Assembly (NCBI GenBank): GCA_026119855.1
Contig: JAOWBW010000764.1
Span: forward strand, 186,001-250,000
Length of the DNA: 64,000 nt
Direction of reading: 5' to 3'
Source of the DNA: Campanula takesimana
Taxonomy: Eukaryota; Streptophyta; Magnoliopsida; Asterales; Campanulaceae
Positions 41,800-52,394 of this stretch are shown piece after piece; position 1 is the stretch's first letter; the number at the start of each line of letters is the position of its first letter. Under the pieces are notes generated by a model, which searched no databases, was not told the DNA's origin, and saw only the letters and a list, made by a program, of their open reading frames with translations. The translations under genes were made by a program, and so were the position numbers.

Positions 41800-42276
41800 T
41801 AAAATAATTTAACCCACAAACAAGAAAAGGACTCAACCACATAAGGAATTTTTTTTTTATTTATAAGTCGGAGGGACAGGGTCCCTTTTGGAGTTTCTAA
41901 TAAAATAGTGGAATCATCACACTAGTATATAGACCTTATCATGGTCCCATATACTCATCGGATTCCACCACGTTTGTGAATCCTACACGTGGCAGGATTA
42001 AACTAAATTAATGTAGTAAAGCATACATGCGGGGATGAATTTTTATTTTGTCCATAATAATCACTTGTTTCTCTTGGAAACGGCATGTATGATTTGAAAA
42101 CATTAGTTTAGGGAAATCTCGGCGCATGAAAACCGACTTGGTCACGGAGTGTTAGACCCTAACTAGAATGTGTTGGCTAAAGAGAGGCTTAAAGATCACC
42201 CACGGCATGTAGTCGTGAACTACATCACGGGCTGAGGTTTACCGCTTCGGAAGAGTCAAGGTCGGGTGGATCTTGA
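41800..42276 (-). other. Leader of Tat-B (minus)
   Basis: Reverse complement of 47470-47900 with scattered differences: shared blocks include TAGGGTCTAACACTCCGTGA, CATGTATGCTTTACTACATT and GGGACC. It ends where Copia copy 3 begins. Confidence 0.7.
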
Positions 42277-43750
42277 TGTTGGTGTTGTATGCTCTAGGCA
42301 TGTTATTTGAACGATTAATGTTATCTATTGATTATGTTTTAATAAAGATATTGAATGTTTAATTATTATATCATTTTCATGTTTATTATAATAATCCCCG
42401 TCCCTGATAATTATGATTAATTACTTGTATAAGTTTAATAGATAATCATATGATGATTATGGTGTATGGGATACAATTAAACTTATGGGTATTTGTTGGA
42501 GAACAAATACTGGACTGACCCATATGAGATTTATGTCATGGTCACAATGTCATAATTAAGTCTCATATAGTTATATCACTGGAATCTTTAGACTTGAGGT
42601 TATTACAGTCTTCCACTTGATGAACATTACGTTTGACATATTCAAACGTTACCCCTAACCGGGTAGCTATAAAGAATATGATTGGCGTAATCGGAATCAT
42701 GTAGGGAAGAGTAATAAGCCAAGATGGGATTTGTTCCTCGTCAAGAGAGATGTCAAGCTTTGTCCACTCGATGAATGGTATTGATGAAATGCATGGTCGT
42801 GCTCAAATAAGATTTGTCTTATCAATACATTCGGGATCGAGAAAGCATTGAACTATGTAAGTTGACCATTGACCATGGCTTACGTTCAATAGACATCATG
42901 TAACAAAGAGATTGTGATATGTTCTATAAAGGATACGAACTTATATATAGTTATACTAATTGGGTAGGTATGACGGTTTGCTAGAACCTAATCATATCCT
43001 ATGGGTTTACACCCATTGCCAACTTAGTATAATCCTAAAGGGTCACATACATTAGAACGTATCTTAAAATGACTTCAATGGAATTTTGGGTCAAAGGGCC
43101 TTTGAGGAATATTAGGAAATTAGAGGAGAAAAAATGGAAAAAAAGGGAGGTCCGACCGGACCTATGAAAGGACCCGCCCGGACCTATCATAGGGTCCGAC
43201 CGGACCAACCTCAATACCCGGGCGGACCTAGACTGTTTTGGGGAAAAGTTTTCCTGTTCCGTTTTCTTGCGGGTTTAGTCACTTGTTACCAATTTGGAAT
43301 AGGTTTAACAAGTATATAAACAGCCTCTAACAGCCCTAATCAGTCCTATGCATTGTGAAAGCCTCCAAAGAGTTTGAGAGACTATTTTCTTGTTCTAAGA
43401 TCATAAAAGTGAAGAACAAGAACACATATTAATTCCATATAGTTTATTGTGAAATTGTGTTTCACATATTGGTCTAGCAACCAAGATCAAGAGCTTCTTG
43501 ATATTCGTTCATGGTGTGGATACCGTTAGAGGGTGAAGCTTATCACCTCCAAGTTCGTGATTGTGTTCGTGATCAAGTTCGAAAAGCTCCATCGAATTCA
43601 AGGTTGTTAAATCAAATGCTTCAAGGGTTAGTATTCTTGTATTCATCGTAGATGTATTTGACTTAATCATATGAATGGATCTATGGGCTTTGGGTTTCAT
43701 AAAATTTTAAATGCTTAATTCCGATGCGCATGTTATTACAAAACCCAACA
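42277..43750 (+). mobile_element. 5' LTR of Copia copy 3
   Basis: Starts TGTTGGTGTTGTATGCTC and ends ACAAAACCCAACA (1474 bp). Homologous over its length to the 1492-bp LTR of copy 1 but clearly diverged. Contains four GGTCCGACCGGACC-type motifs (43149-43228) and a TATA box (TATATAAA, 43313-43320). Confidence 0.9.
43149..43228 (+). promoter_or_regulatory. GC-rich dyad cassette of Copia copy 3, 22-bp period
   Basis: Four motifs whose GGACC ends fall at 43162, 43184, 43206 and 43228, exactly 22 bp apart: GGTCCGACCGGACC, GACCCGCCCGGACC, GGTCCGACCGGACC, ACCCGGGCGGACC. About 85 bp upstream of the TATA box, the same place where copy 1 has GTGCGGCCGCCCA motifs. Confidence 0.7.
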
Positions 43751-43751
43751 G

Positions 43752-45240
43752 TGGTATCAGAGCCGCGTTCATATTGATTATTTCAATACATAATCATGTT
43801 GTATGTATATAAATTGTTTATGTGCCTAGCATAATTTGATTATTGTATTATGATGTTTTATGTGTGTATATGCGTTTTATGTGGTTTATTGTTTTATAAA
43901 CTTTAATCGCACTATTTAATCGCAATAAAAATTATGTTGGATTTAAAATTGTTTGGATCAGCAATTTTTGATTTGATCAAAGTTTTCATAATTTAGAGAT
44001 TCATGAATAAATTGTTTATTCAAGGTTCTGATGTTCATGATGATTGGATCATCAAGAACACCAAATCCTAATTGAATCGGGGAAAAACAATTTTGAGACA
44101 AATTTTTGAAACTTGAAAAACTGCTGCGTTTTTCCAGAAGGTCTGACCGGACCCAGTACATGACCCGGCCGGACCTCCGGGTCTGGAGTGGGTGCATGGT
44201 TGGGGTTTGAGGGTTGGCCTTGTGGTTTGAAACTCCTATTTGTTTTAGTCTGTTGAATTCTTAGATTGGTTCAAGGTTTGGATGGCTAGCCTACGTTCTC
44301 GAGACTGTGTTTCCCAAACTTGATCGCAATCAAAGATTCAAAGATGAAATGAAGTTAGAATTATGAAGAGTTAATAATTGCTAAAATTTAGAAACAAAGT
44401 TCTTGATTCAAAGTTTGGAAATCCATGTGGAATTGTGAATGCAAGTGGCCTACGTTCATTGAGACCGTCTATTGCTTAGTTTCGGCCACATGGACTACTT
44501 TCTTGGTCTCTTGAATTAGTGCGGAATTATGGTTGCCTAATGGCTTAGTTCGGCCGCACTTCTTGATGTCTTGATTTGGAGATTATAACCAAAGTTCAAA
44601 GAGTCTCATCCTCATAATTATAGAGAAAATAATGACACATAATATCATGCTTAAATTAATGGAGATAAATTTAATGACTAAACTTGATGTGTAACATGTT
44701 TATCTTATGTGATCATAAATGTGTTATATGCTATATGTTGTGAACCTTCTTTAAAATTTAAGTTATGTGCCAATCCATGATTAAAACACTTGTGAGTACG
44801 TGGGTAGTTTTATGTGGGTTACGCCCTAGCGTAGGCACATTAATTCTATTCATCTATGAGCAAGATGAGGAAACAATGATTCCTATACGTTTAAAATGGT
44901 TTGACTTAATTAGGCTATCAAAACAGATTTGGGCCTAAGGCACAGATGAGATTAAAACATGTTAGACATATGATGTCTAAAATCTCATAAAAGATCTAAG
45001 AGTCATATATGATATGATTGACAAATAGTTCTCTACCAAAATAACTTATTTTGAGCAGTCGTGCCCTAGCCGACTCAAAGTTAAGTGAAATATGGATCTT
45101 AGCCCATTCAAATTATATGATACATTGGATGTATTTGAAGGTTATATAATTTAGTGAGAGTATTTGTGAAATACTAATATTTATAATATCTTTAATTAAG
45201 TTGGTACTTATATGTGATTACATGTTTGCATAATTGTAGA
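43752..45240 (+). other. PBS and leader of Copia copy 3
   Basis: TGGTATCAGAGC at 43752-43763 (initiator tRNA-Met site), then a leader homologous in reverse complement to 31805-33361. At 44140-44175 it has two motifs, GGTCTGACCGGACC and GACCCGGCCGGACC, with ends 22 bp apart, matching this copy's own LTR cassette rather than that of copy 1. Confidence 0.8.
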
Positions 45241-45241
45241 T

Positions 45242-45488
45242 AATGGCTCAAAATACAAGTTCTTTATCTGCGATCTATCCTTGAGAAGGAAAAACCTCAA
45301 GAGAATGGTGCTAACTTCATGGATTGGATCCGAACCCTTAGAATTGTTCTAAGGCATGAAGACAAGCTGTACATTCTTGATGAACCCGTTCCTGAAGATC
45401 TTGAATCATCTGCCCCTAAGGATGAGAGAAAGGCCTACAAGAAGCACAAAAGTGATTCTCGTGAGGTGGGTTGTCTCATGCTTACTGC
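45242..45488 (+). pseudogene. Start of Gag, Copia copy 3 (truncated)
   Basis: An ATG at 45243 reads MAQNTSSLSAI, then the frame breaks. From 45319 MDWIRTLRIVLRHEDKLYIL continues to VGCLMLTA, matching the start of Gag in copy 1. It stops where a hAT-like end (TAGGGATGG) begins at 45489. Confidence 0.8.
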
Positions 45489-45797
45489 TAGGGATGGCCA
45501 ACGCCGGTCCCGGTTCCGCTTTTATGTGAACCTTAACCGGCCCTTGGTTACACCGGTTCCGGTTGTCACAATCTGGTTCCGGTTCTGCGGTACTTTTTTT
45601 TATCATACAATAATGAATAAATAACTTAAAAATTATTTCATAAGTGATTTTTTTTTTTTTTTTAAAAACAAAGCTAAATCAACATTATATTGAAAAACAA
45701 ACATAGAAAAAAATAAAATAAATGATAGTATATAAAAGAAAAAAGGGACGGTACCATTTAAATTTTATTAATTAAAGGCCAATTTACAATGAGGGGG
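45489..45797. mobile_element. hAT-like element fragment
   Basis: Begins TAGGGATGGCC at the Gag break and has subterminal CCGGTTCC/GGAACC words, like the two other hAT-type elements but with a different subterminal word. No right end is visible because a Tat-B LTR begins at 45798. Confidence 0.55.
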
Positions 45798-46801
45798 TGT
45801 AGACACCCCACCTTGGATCGCTCACCCCGATTGCACGATTGATTTTGTGTTTCTCCCTCTGTTAAGTGTTTTTTGTCAGTTTCTGTTACTTCCGTTAAGT
45901 TCCTGACCGATCCCGTTATGTCCAGGGACTAAACTGAATAACAGGGCTGACTTTCCAGTCCAGTCTGTCAAAAAATCCTTCTCTGAGTCGCGCGCCTCCG
46001 ACCATAGGAGCCAGAAGCGCGCGCCTTCCACACCCAAGGTGGGAAGCGCGCGCCTCTGGGCGTCAGTTACAGATTTCTGACCAAGAATCTCTCCCTTGCT
46101 CATTTTACATGATTTTGCCCGGGAAAGATTACTTGGTGACTGAGTTTTGGCACCAAAAACATCTCTTTTACAACTATAAAAACCCCTCTTCTCCTCCATT
46201 TCAAAATATCTTCTCCTCAACCTTGAATTTTCAACCAAAAAGGGACTCTCATTTTGGAACAAGAAAACTCTACACAAAAACACTTTCAAGGCATTTCCCA
46301 AGAAGTTCTCTAAGAAATATTTGAAGGTCCTTGAAGCATACGTAAAAGTTCATCTTCCTCCTTCTTCTCTACTTCATCTCTTCTCTCTTTTACATTAATC
46401 AAACGTGCAATCATCTCAAATCATTTTGGGACATAACACCAACGACTACTTCACTTCATTGAAGCCAGTCAATGAGTCATCTCCCTATATTTCAAAAACC
46501 CCTTTTTAACCCCTTTTATCATCATCAAAGAATAGGAAGAACATTTTTCTTATGTAGATTTTGAACAAGCAAGACCGACATTAGTCGGGCGAGATGGGTG
46601 TTTAAGTACTTCCCATCTCGTAACCTAACCCCCGAACCTCATAACAAGAATATCTATTTTCGTATCAAACTTAGGCTAAATATTAGGTTTTTCTTATGTT
46701 CCTCTAAAACATAGGTGGCGACTCTACAATTAAAACACGAATAGACATCCTAGGAACAACACGCGCTCTAGCCAAGCCGTGCTCCTCCCGGGGTATCTAT
46801 A
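45798..46801 (+). mobile_element. 5' LTR of Tat-B (plus)
   Basis: Starts TGTAGACACCCCACC and ends GGGGTATCTATA (1004 bp); the last base pair is TA rather than the expected CA. Cassette at about 45989-46060, TATAAAAA at about 46175, covarying hairpins at 46575-46619, internal GGTGGCGACTCT at about 46716. This opens the plus-strand Tat-B element whose gag reappears at 61781, after the family E and Tekay insertions. Confidence 0.9.
45989..46060 (+). promoter_or_regulatory. GC-rich motif cassette of Tat-B LTR
   Basis: Three GCGCGCCTCC-type motifs (TCGCGCGCCTCC ending 45999, GCGCGCGCCTTCC ending 46029, GCGCGCGCCTCT at about 46057), steps near 30 and 28 bp, about 118 bp upstream of the TATA box. 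Matching cassettes are at 10180-10250 and 35724-35791. Confidence 0.6.
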
Positions 46802-46802
46802 G

Positions 46803-46820
46803 TGGCGACTCCGCTGGGGA
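46803..46820 (+). other. Primer binding site for tRNA-Arg (Tat-B plus)
   Basis: TGGCGACTCCGCTGGGGA one base after the LTR, the same site as in family A. Confidence 0.85.
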
Positions 46821-47969
46821 ATCGTTTGAGGGTTAAACTTGAATTTTATTCAAAATCTACATTTTTTCTGGGCATTTTAGTCTCTGATGGGGGAGGCGTG
46901 CGCCTCTGGCCTTCTTGGCCTAAGGCGCGCGCATCCCACATCAAGGACCAGAATCGCCCGCCTCCTATATGTTCTTCCTAGTTTTCTCTTCTTTTCTTCT
47001 ACACTAATCATTTCTGCAGGGGTTACAATACATTCAGGACCAGGGCAATCCCCTGAGTCCAAAGTCTGACATTCTAACAGGTTTGCCCAGAAGCGGGCGC
47101 CTCCCACAGACATTGCCACAACACCAGCCAGAGGCGCGCGCTTCTGGGTAGATTTCCAGGACAAGAACATGTTTCAGAACAGAGCAGATTTGATGGGGTG
47201 TGGGCACAGTTGCCTGCATCAGGCCTAATCTGGCCTTTTGGACTGTTTACTTTCGTGTTTTATTTTATCGGTCACACGGGTGATTCGAAAGTTGTAATTA
47301 TGTGCTTATTTGCTTTTCTTTTATAAAAAAAAAGATTAAAAATGTTTTGTCATATGTTGGACCTCACACTACGTGCACGAATTTCTATAAATTGCTCACT
47401 ATCGAGTCGCACAAGTTCATAACCCCAAACCCGTCGAGGCCCGCCATAGGAAGTTTCAAGCTCCACCAGACCTTGACTCTTTCGAAGCGGTAAACCTCAG
47501 CCCATGGCGTAGTTCATGACTACATGCCGGGGGTGACCTTAAGCCTCTCATTTAGCCGAGCACAATCCAACACAATTCTAGTTAGGGTCTAACACTCCGT
47601 GACTAAAGTCGGTTTTCATATACCGAGATTTCCCTAAACTAATGTCTTCAAATCATACATGTCAAGTGGTTATCATGTACGAAATAAAAATCCGTCCCCG
47701 CATGTATGCTTTACTACATTAATTTAGTTTATTCTCGACGTGTGTAGGATTCACAAGCGTGATGGAATCCGATGAGTATATGGGACCGCGAGATGGTCTA
47801 TATACTAGTGTGACGATTCCATTATTTTCTTAGAAGCTCAAAAGGGACCCCGTCCCTCCGACTTATAAAAAAAAAAGAGTCTTTTCTTATGTGGTTTTGA
47901 GTCGTGTGCCCAATGTGTTCTCTAAGCATCTTCATGGACCGAAAGTGTACTCAAGACTGACAAGGGCCT
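46821..47969 (+). other. Leader of Tat-B (plus)
   Basis: Non-coding. At 46895-46965 three motifs (GGCGTGCGCCTCT, GGCGCGCGCATCCC, ATCGCCCGCCTCC) are about 29 bp apart, and two more lie at 47091-47146; these repeat the LTR's own cassette. 47330-47950 is homologous to the leader of the minus-strand Tat-B. Ends at the family E solo LTR (47970). Confidence 0.65.
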
Positions 47970-47981
47970 TGACACGCCCTC

Positions 47982-48071
47982 TGTCACGACCCGAAAACTA
48001 GGCTCTATTTTATTAGTAATAAATAATAATAATTATTTATTTGCTTATCTATTTATTTAAATTATTATTTA
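47982..48071 (+). repeat. 5' LTR of Tekay-like element, first 90 bp
   Basis: TGTCACGACCCGAAAACTAG to ATTATTATTTA, cut from the rest by an inverted solo LTR; the last five bases ATTTA are the TSD. Confidence 0.95.
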
Positions 48072-50202
48072 TGTCGCGACCCCGAACCCCGCGGGCCCGA
48101 GATCGCGAGCTGGACGTCGACTTAAACAATAAACTCTAAAATAATGAAGATAAAAATTTCCTTTTTATACCAAAAGGCGATAACACAAAGTTTGAAATCC
48201 ACTTGAACAACAAAGTAACACTAGTATAAACTCCATAAGTTTATACGCCAAAGTTATAAAATATACAAATCCTAATGACGTCAATGTTTGGTACAAATAT
48301 CCCCAAAGGAGTTACACATTTATATAATGTAAACCCACCAATATACACTTGCCCCAAAAGCTCGACCCTCGCGACGTCCTGTCTCGTGATCAGCGAGTCT
48401 AATCCTTTCCACCTGGGGGGGGGGGTTAAGGAAAAACAAAGATAAAAAGAAAGGGGTGAGATAAATCTCAATAAGTTACTAATGCAACTACATGACATGC
48501 TATGATGCAATAATCAATAATAAATCACACAACACATAGCAATCATCATATATCAGATAGCAGCAGAAATAAACACATAACAAAGGATATAGCCAAGGTT
48601 TTCCCAAACTGAGAAACCAAATAAAGGCCGCTGTGCAGCTTCAACAATCAACCATCAACATCTTCATAATAGCATGAAAGCTGAAGAGAAATCCCCGGTA
48701 CCGGAACCAATAACAAAGTAATATGCCACAAAGGGCGGGAGCCATGCCACAAAGTCATGCTCCAAACGTCTCAACCAAGGCCGATCTGGAAGAGGAAAAT
48801 AAGGGCAAAACAATGGTCGACACCATAATGGACTTGGCCGGTGCCATCACAATATCTCACATCGCCCGACACAACCACAAATACTAGCTGGAGTTTCAAA
48901 TAAATGCTAAGTAATAAATACTAGCTTAATTAAACAACTTAGGGTTCCAAAGTAGGGAACCATACCAAGAAGTCACCAAGAAAGTGAAATGAACCAACAA
49001 CACACAATTAACGTGTTCCAACAATCTTAACAATGATAACACAATTCCCATATCACATTTGACCACAAAGGATCCAGTTAATTCGAGCACTCAACCAAAT
49101 TTACTCACTCATCTCGAAGAGCTTAAGGAGAGCTTTAAAACGATAATTTATACACCTAAAACGGAGTCGGGATGAACATGATATGGCCCTCGAAAGATTG
49201 GACAAAAAGGGAAATAAATTTCACAACAGGGGAGAGGGTGCGCGCGCCTCCTATGGGAGGGTGCGTGCGCCTCCTAGATCAGAAGGAAAATCAAGTTTGG
49301 AGGAGGAGAGGGTGCGCGCGCCTCCTTTGGGAGGGTGCGTGCGCCTCCTAGAAACAGAAGGTCTTTGTTCAAGAGGGGCATAAGGGTGCGCGCGCCTCCT
49401 CTGGGAGGGTGCGCGCGCCTCCTTGCCCGGAAAGGCAAATTCCGGCAAAAAATCTGGGTTTCTACCATTTTCAATCCAAAACTCAAACCAAACTCAAATC
49501 TTCACCATTTCACAAATACTTGGAACCAAGACTTACAATATACACAACTATGAACCAAAACAACTTATAGACTTGCAATGGGGCTAAATAACAACATCTA
49601 AAACCCAACACAAGATTCAAATACCAAAATTTCACAAAAATGAATAAAAATGAAGATCATCTCAAAATCAACCAAAGAAGCAATAAATGGAAATCATAGT
49701 ATCATCTAAGTATAGGATGAACATTTTTAGCATCAATGGGGGGGAAAGTAACTTACCCGGATTTTCTCAAAGTTGGTGGATTTCAAATATTTTTGGCCTC
49801 CTACGATCCTATCGACGATCTAAACAAGATTCATGTTTTAAGAAATGAGAAATAACAAGAGGAAGAGGAAGATAATGAAGAGAGAAGATAGAGAAAGCTT
49901 ACCCTTTACTTGACAATGGAGAGAGAGAGAAGTGAGCTGGGAGAGATGGTGAGGAGTGAGGGAGAAATGAGGGAGGAGAGGGGAGTAGGGAGGGAGTAGT
50001 TAAAAATAATTTGAAAACTTACACCTAGGCCCCCTCCTCACTAAGCTAGCACAATTAAACCCCTATCACCCTTCTACCCAATTGACACAAATAAAATGCT
50101 AAGCATGAATTATTATAACACATAAAATGCACACATAATTATTTAAATAAATAATAATCAATTATTACTAATAAAATAGAGCCTAGTTTTCGGGTCGTGA
50201 CA
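48072..50202 (-). mobile_element. Inverted solo LTR of the same Tekay-like family
   Basis: Plus strand reads TGTCGCGACCCCGAACC...TTTTCGGGTCGTGACA, i.e. a complete LTR on the minus strand (2131 bp), flanked by ATTTA (48067-48071 and 50203-50207). It lies inside the 5' LTR of a full element of the same family in the opposite direction, so 48072 to about 50117 and 50203-52284 form a 2-kb inverted repeat with a spacer of about 85 bp. Six GC-rich motifs (49235-49425) keep the family spacing. Confidence 0.95.
49235..49425 (-). promoter_or_regulatory. Paired GC-rich cassette, inverted Tekay-like LTR
   Basis: AGGGTGCGCGCGCCTCC-type motifs start at 49235, 49258, 49309, 49332, 49383 and 49406: spacing 23, 51, 23, 51, 23. 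A TATA-like sequence (TATAAATT on minus, about 49150) lies downstream in sense. Confidence 0.75.
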
Positions 50203-52284
50203 ATTTAATTAATAATTTATGTGTGCATTTTATGCGTTATATTAATTTATGTCTAGCATTTTATTTGGGTCATTTGGGTTAATATAGTATTGTTGGGTCT
50301 TAATTGTTAGTAGGGAGAGTAAGTATTTGTGTTAGTAGTTTGGGAAGGGGCCTAAGTGTAAGTTTTTGAAAAAGGTTTTAACTACTCCCTCCCTACTCCT
50401 TCTCTTCTCCCTCACTCTTCCCCTTCTCCCTCATCATTCCCAGCAAACTCTCTCTCTCTCTCCTTGTTTATGGTAAGTTTTTCTCTCTCACTTCTCTCTA
50501 CATTTCCTTCATCTTCCTCTTGTTATTTCTCATTTTTTAAAACGTGAAACTTGTTTAGATCGTCGATAGGATCGTGGGAAGCCAAAAATATTTGAAATCC
50601 ATCATCTTTGAGAAAATTCAAGTAAGTTACTTTTCCCCCCATTGATGCTAAAAATGTTCATCCTATGCTTAGATGATACTGTGATTTCCATTTATTGCTT
50701 CTTTGGTTGATTTTGTGATGATTTACATTTTGTGAAATTTTGTGAAATTTTGGTATTTGAATCACCCTTGATTGAGGTTCCTAGATGATGTTGTTGGAGT
50801 TCCTTTGGCTCAAAATGGTGTAGGTACTTTAGTTCATTTTGGTAGTGTTAGAAATGGTGAAGATTGGGTTTGTTTTGGATTTGGGTTGTTAATGGTAGAA
50901 ACCCAGATTTTTTGGCCGGAATTTGCCTTTCCGGGCAAGGAGGCACGCGCACCCTCCCATAGGAGGCGCGCGCACCCTTATGCCCCTCTTGAACAAAAAC
51001 CTTCTGTTGGATGGAGGCGCGCGCACCCTTTTATTTGAAGCGCGCGCACCCTTACTTACCTCTTGGCGCATTTTCCTTCTGACTTCAGGAGGCGCGCGCA
51101 CCCTCCCATAGGAGGCGCGCGCACCCTCTCCCCTGGTGTGAAATTTATTTCCTTTTTGTCCAATCTTTCGAGAGCCATATCTCCCTCATCCGGACTCCAT
51201 TTTAGGTGTATAAATTATCGTTTTAAAGCTCTCCTTAAGCTCTTCGAGATGAGTGAGTAAATTTGGTTGAGTGCTCGAATTAACTGGATCCTTTGTGGTC
51301 AAATGTGATATGGGAATTGTGTTATCATTGTTAAGATTGCTGGAACACTTTAATTGTGTGTTGTTGGTTCATTTCACTTTCTTGGTGACTCCTTGGTATG
51401 GTTCCCTACTTTGGAACCCTAAGTTGTTTAATTAAGCTAGTATTTATTACTTAGCATTTATTTGAAAGTCCAGCTGGTATTTGTGGTTGTGTCGGGCGAT
51501 GTGAGATATTGTGATGGCACCGGCCAAGTCCATTATGGTGTCGACCATTGTTTTACCCTTATTTTCCTCTTCTAGATTGGCCTTGGTTGAGACGTTTGGA
51601 GCATGACTTTGTGGCATGGCTCCCGCCCTTGTGGCACATTACTTTGTTATTGGTTCCGGTACCGGGGATTTCTCTTCAGCTTTCATGCTATTATGAAGAT
51701 GTTGATGGTTGATTATTGAAGCTGCGCAGCGACCTTTATTTGGTTCTATCAGTTGGAAAACCTTGGCTATATCCTTTGTTATGTGTTTATTTCCGCTGCT
51801 ATCTGATATATGATAATTGCTATGTGTTATGTGATTTATTATTGATTATTGCATCATATCATGTCATTTAGTTGCATTAGTAACTTATTGAGATTTATCT
51901 CACCCCCTTTCTGTTTATCTTTGTTTTTCCTTAACCCCCCCAGGTGGAAAGGATTAGACTCGCTGATCACGAGACATGACGTCGAGTGGGTTCGAGCTTT
52001 TGGGGCAGGTTGATATTGGTGGGTTTACATTATATAAATTTGTAACCTTTTTGGGATATTTGTACCAAACTTTGACGTCACTAAGATTTGTATATTTTAT
52101 TATTTTGTAGTGTGAGCTTATGGGTCTTACACTAGTACATTGTCGTTGTTAAATTGTTTTCCAAAACTTTGTGTTATCCTCTTTTGGTATAAAAGGAAAT
52201 TTTTATCTCCATTATTTTAGAGTTTATTGTTTAAGTCGACGTCCAGCTCGCGTGCTCCCGGCCCGCGGGGTCGGGGTCGCGACA
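50203..52284 (+). repeat. 5' LTR of Tekay-like element, main part
   Basis: Continues from ATTTAATTAATAATTTATGT to GGGGTCGCGACA. Includes the cassette (50943-51127) and TATAAATT (51209-51216, about 82 bp downstream). Together with 47982-48071 the LTR is about 2167 bp, against 2172 bp for the 3' LTR. Confidence 0.95.
50943..51127 (+). promoter_or_regulatory. Paired GC-rich cassette, Tekay-like 5' LTR
   Basis: Six GGAGGCGCGCGCACCCT-type motifs whose CACCCT ends fall at 50955, 50978, 51029, 51052, 51104 and 51127: spacing 23, 51, 23, 52, 23. Repeated in the 3' LTR at about 57786-57970 with a few substitutions (GGCGCGCGGACC, GGCGCGAGCACC). Confidence 0.75.
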
Positions 52285-52286
52285 GT

Positions 52287-52299
52287 TGGTATCAGAGCC
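52287..52299 (+). other. Primer binding site, tRNA-Met (Tekay-like)
   Basis: TGGTATCAGAGCC two bases after the LTR end; the usual primer of plant chromoviruses. Confidence 0.95.
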
Positions 52300-52394
52300 T
52301 GGTTTGGCTCTAAGTATAAGTCTAGGTGGACTAGTATGACCTAGGTGAGTAGTTGTGTTCGGAGCGAGTAACGGTTGATGTCTTATGCAGGTAA

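Larger units (their letters stand above)
34954..42276 (-). mobile_element. Tat-B element on the minus strand, 5' end missing
   Basis: 3' LTR at 34954-35972, non-coding 3' region with repeats (35973-39666), hAT insertion (39667-40607), gag remnant (41010-41742) and leader (41800-42276). It is cut at 42276 by Copia copy 3. No protease, RT or integrase is present, so this is an internally deleted, non-autonomous derivative of over 7 kb. The leader matches 47330-47969 of the plus-strand Tat-B element. Confidence 0.75.

Noticed and set aside
44281..44480. GCCTACGTTC phrases in the Copia leader resembling the Tat hairpin
   Set aside because: Only the first ten bases agree; no CGTAG arm follows, so I treat it as chance.
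49183..51260. Arg/Ala/Pro-rich short ORFs on both strands
   Set aside because: They run through the GC-rich promoter cassettes of the Tekay-like LTRs; the reading is caused by the motif repeats.
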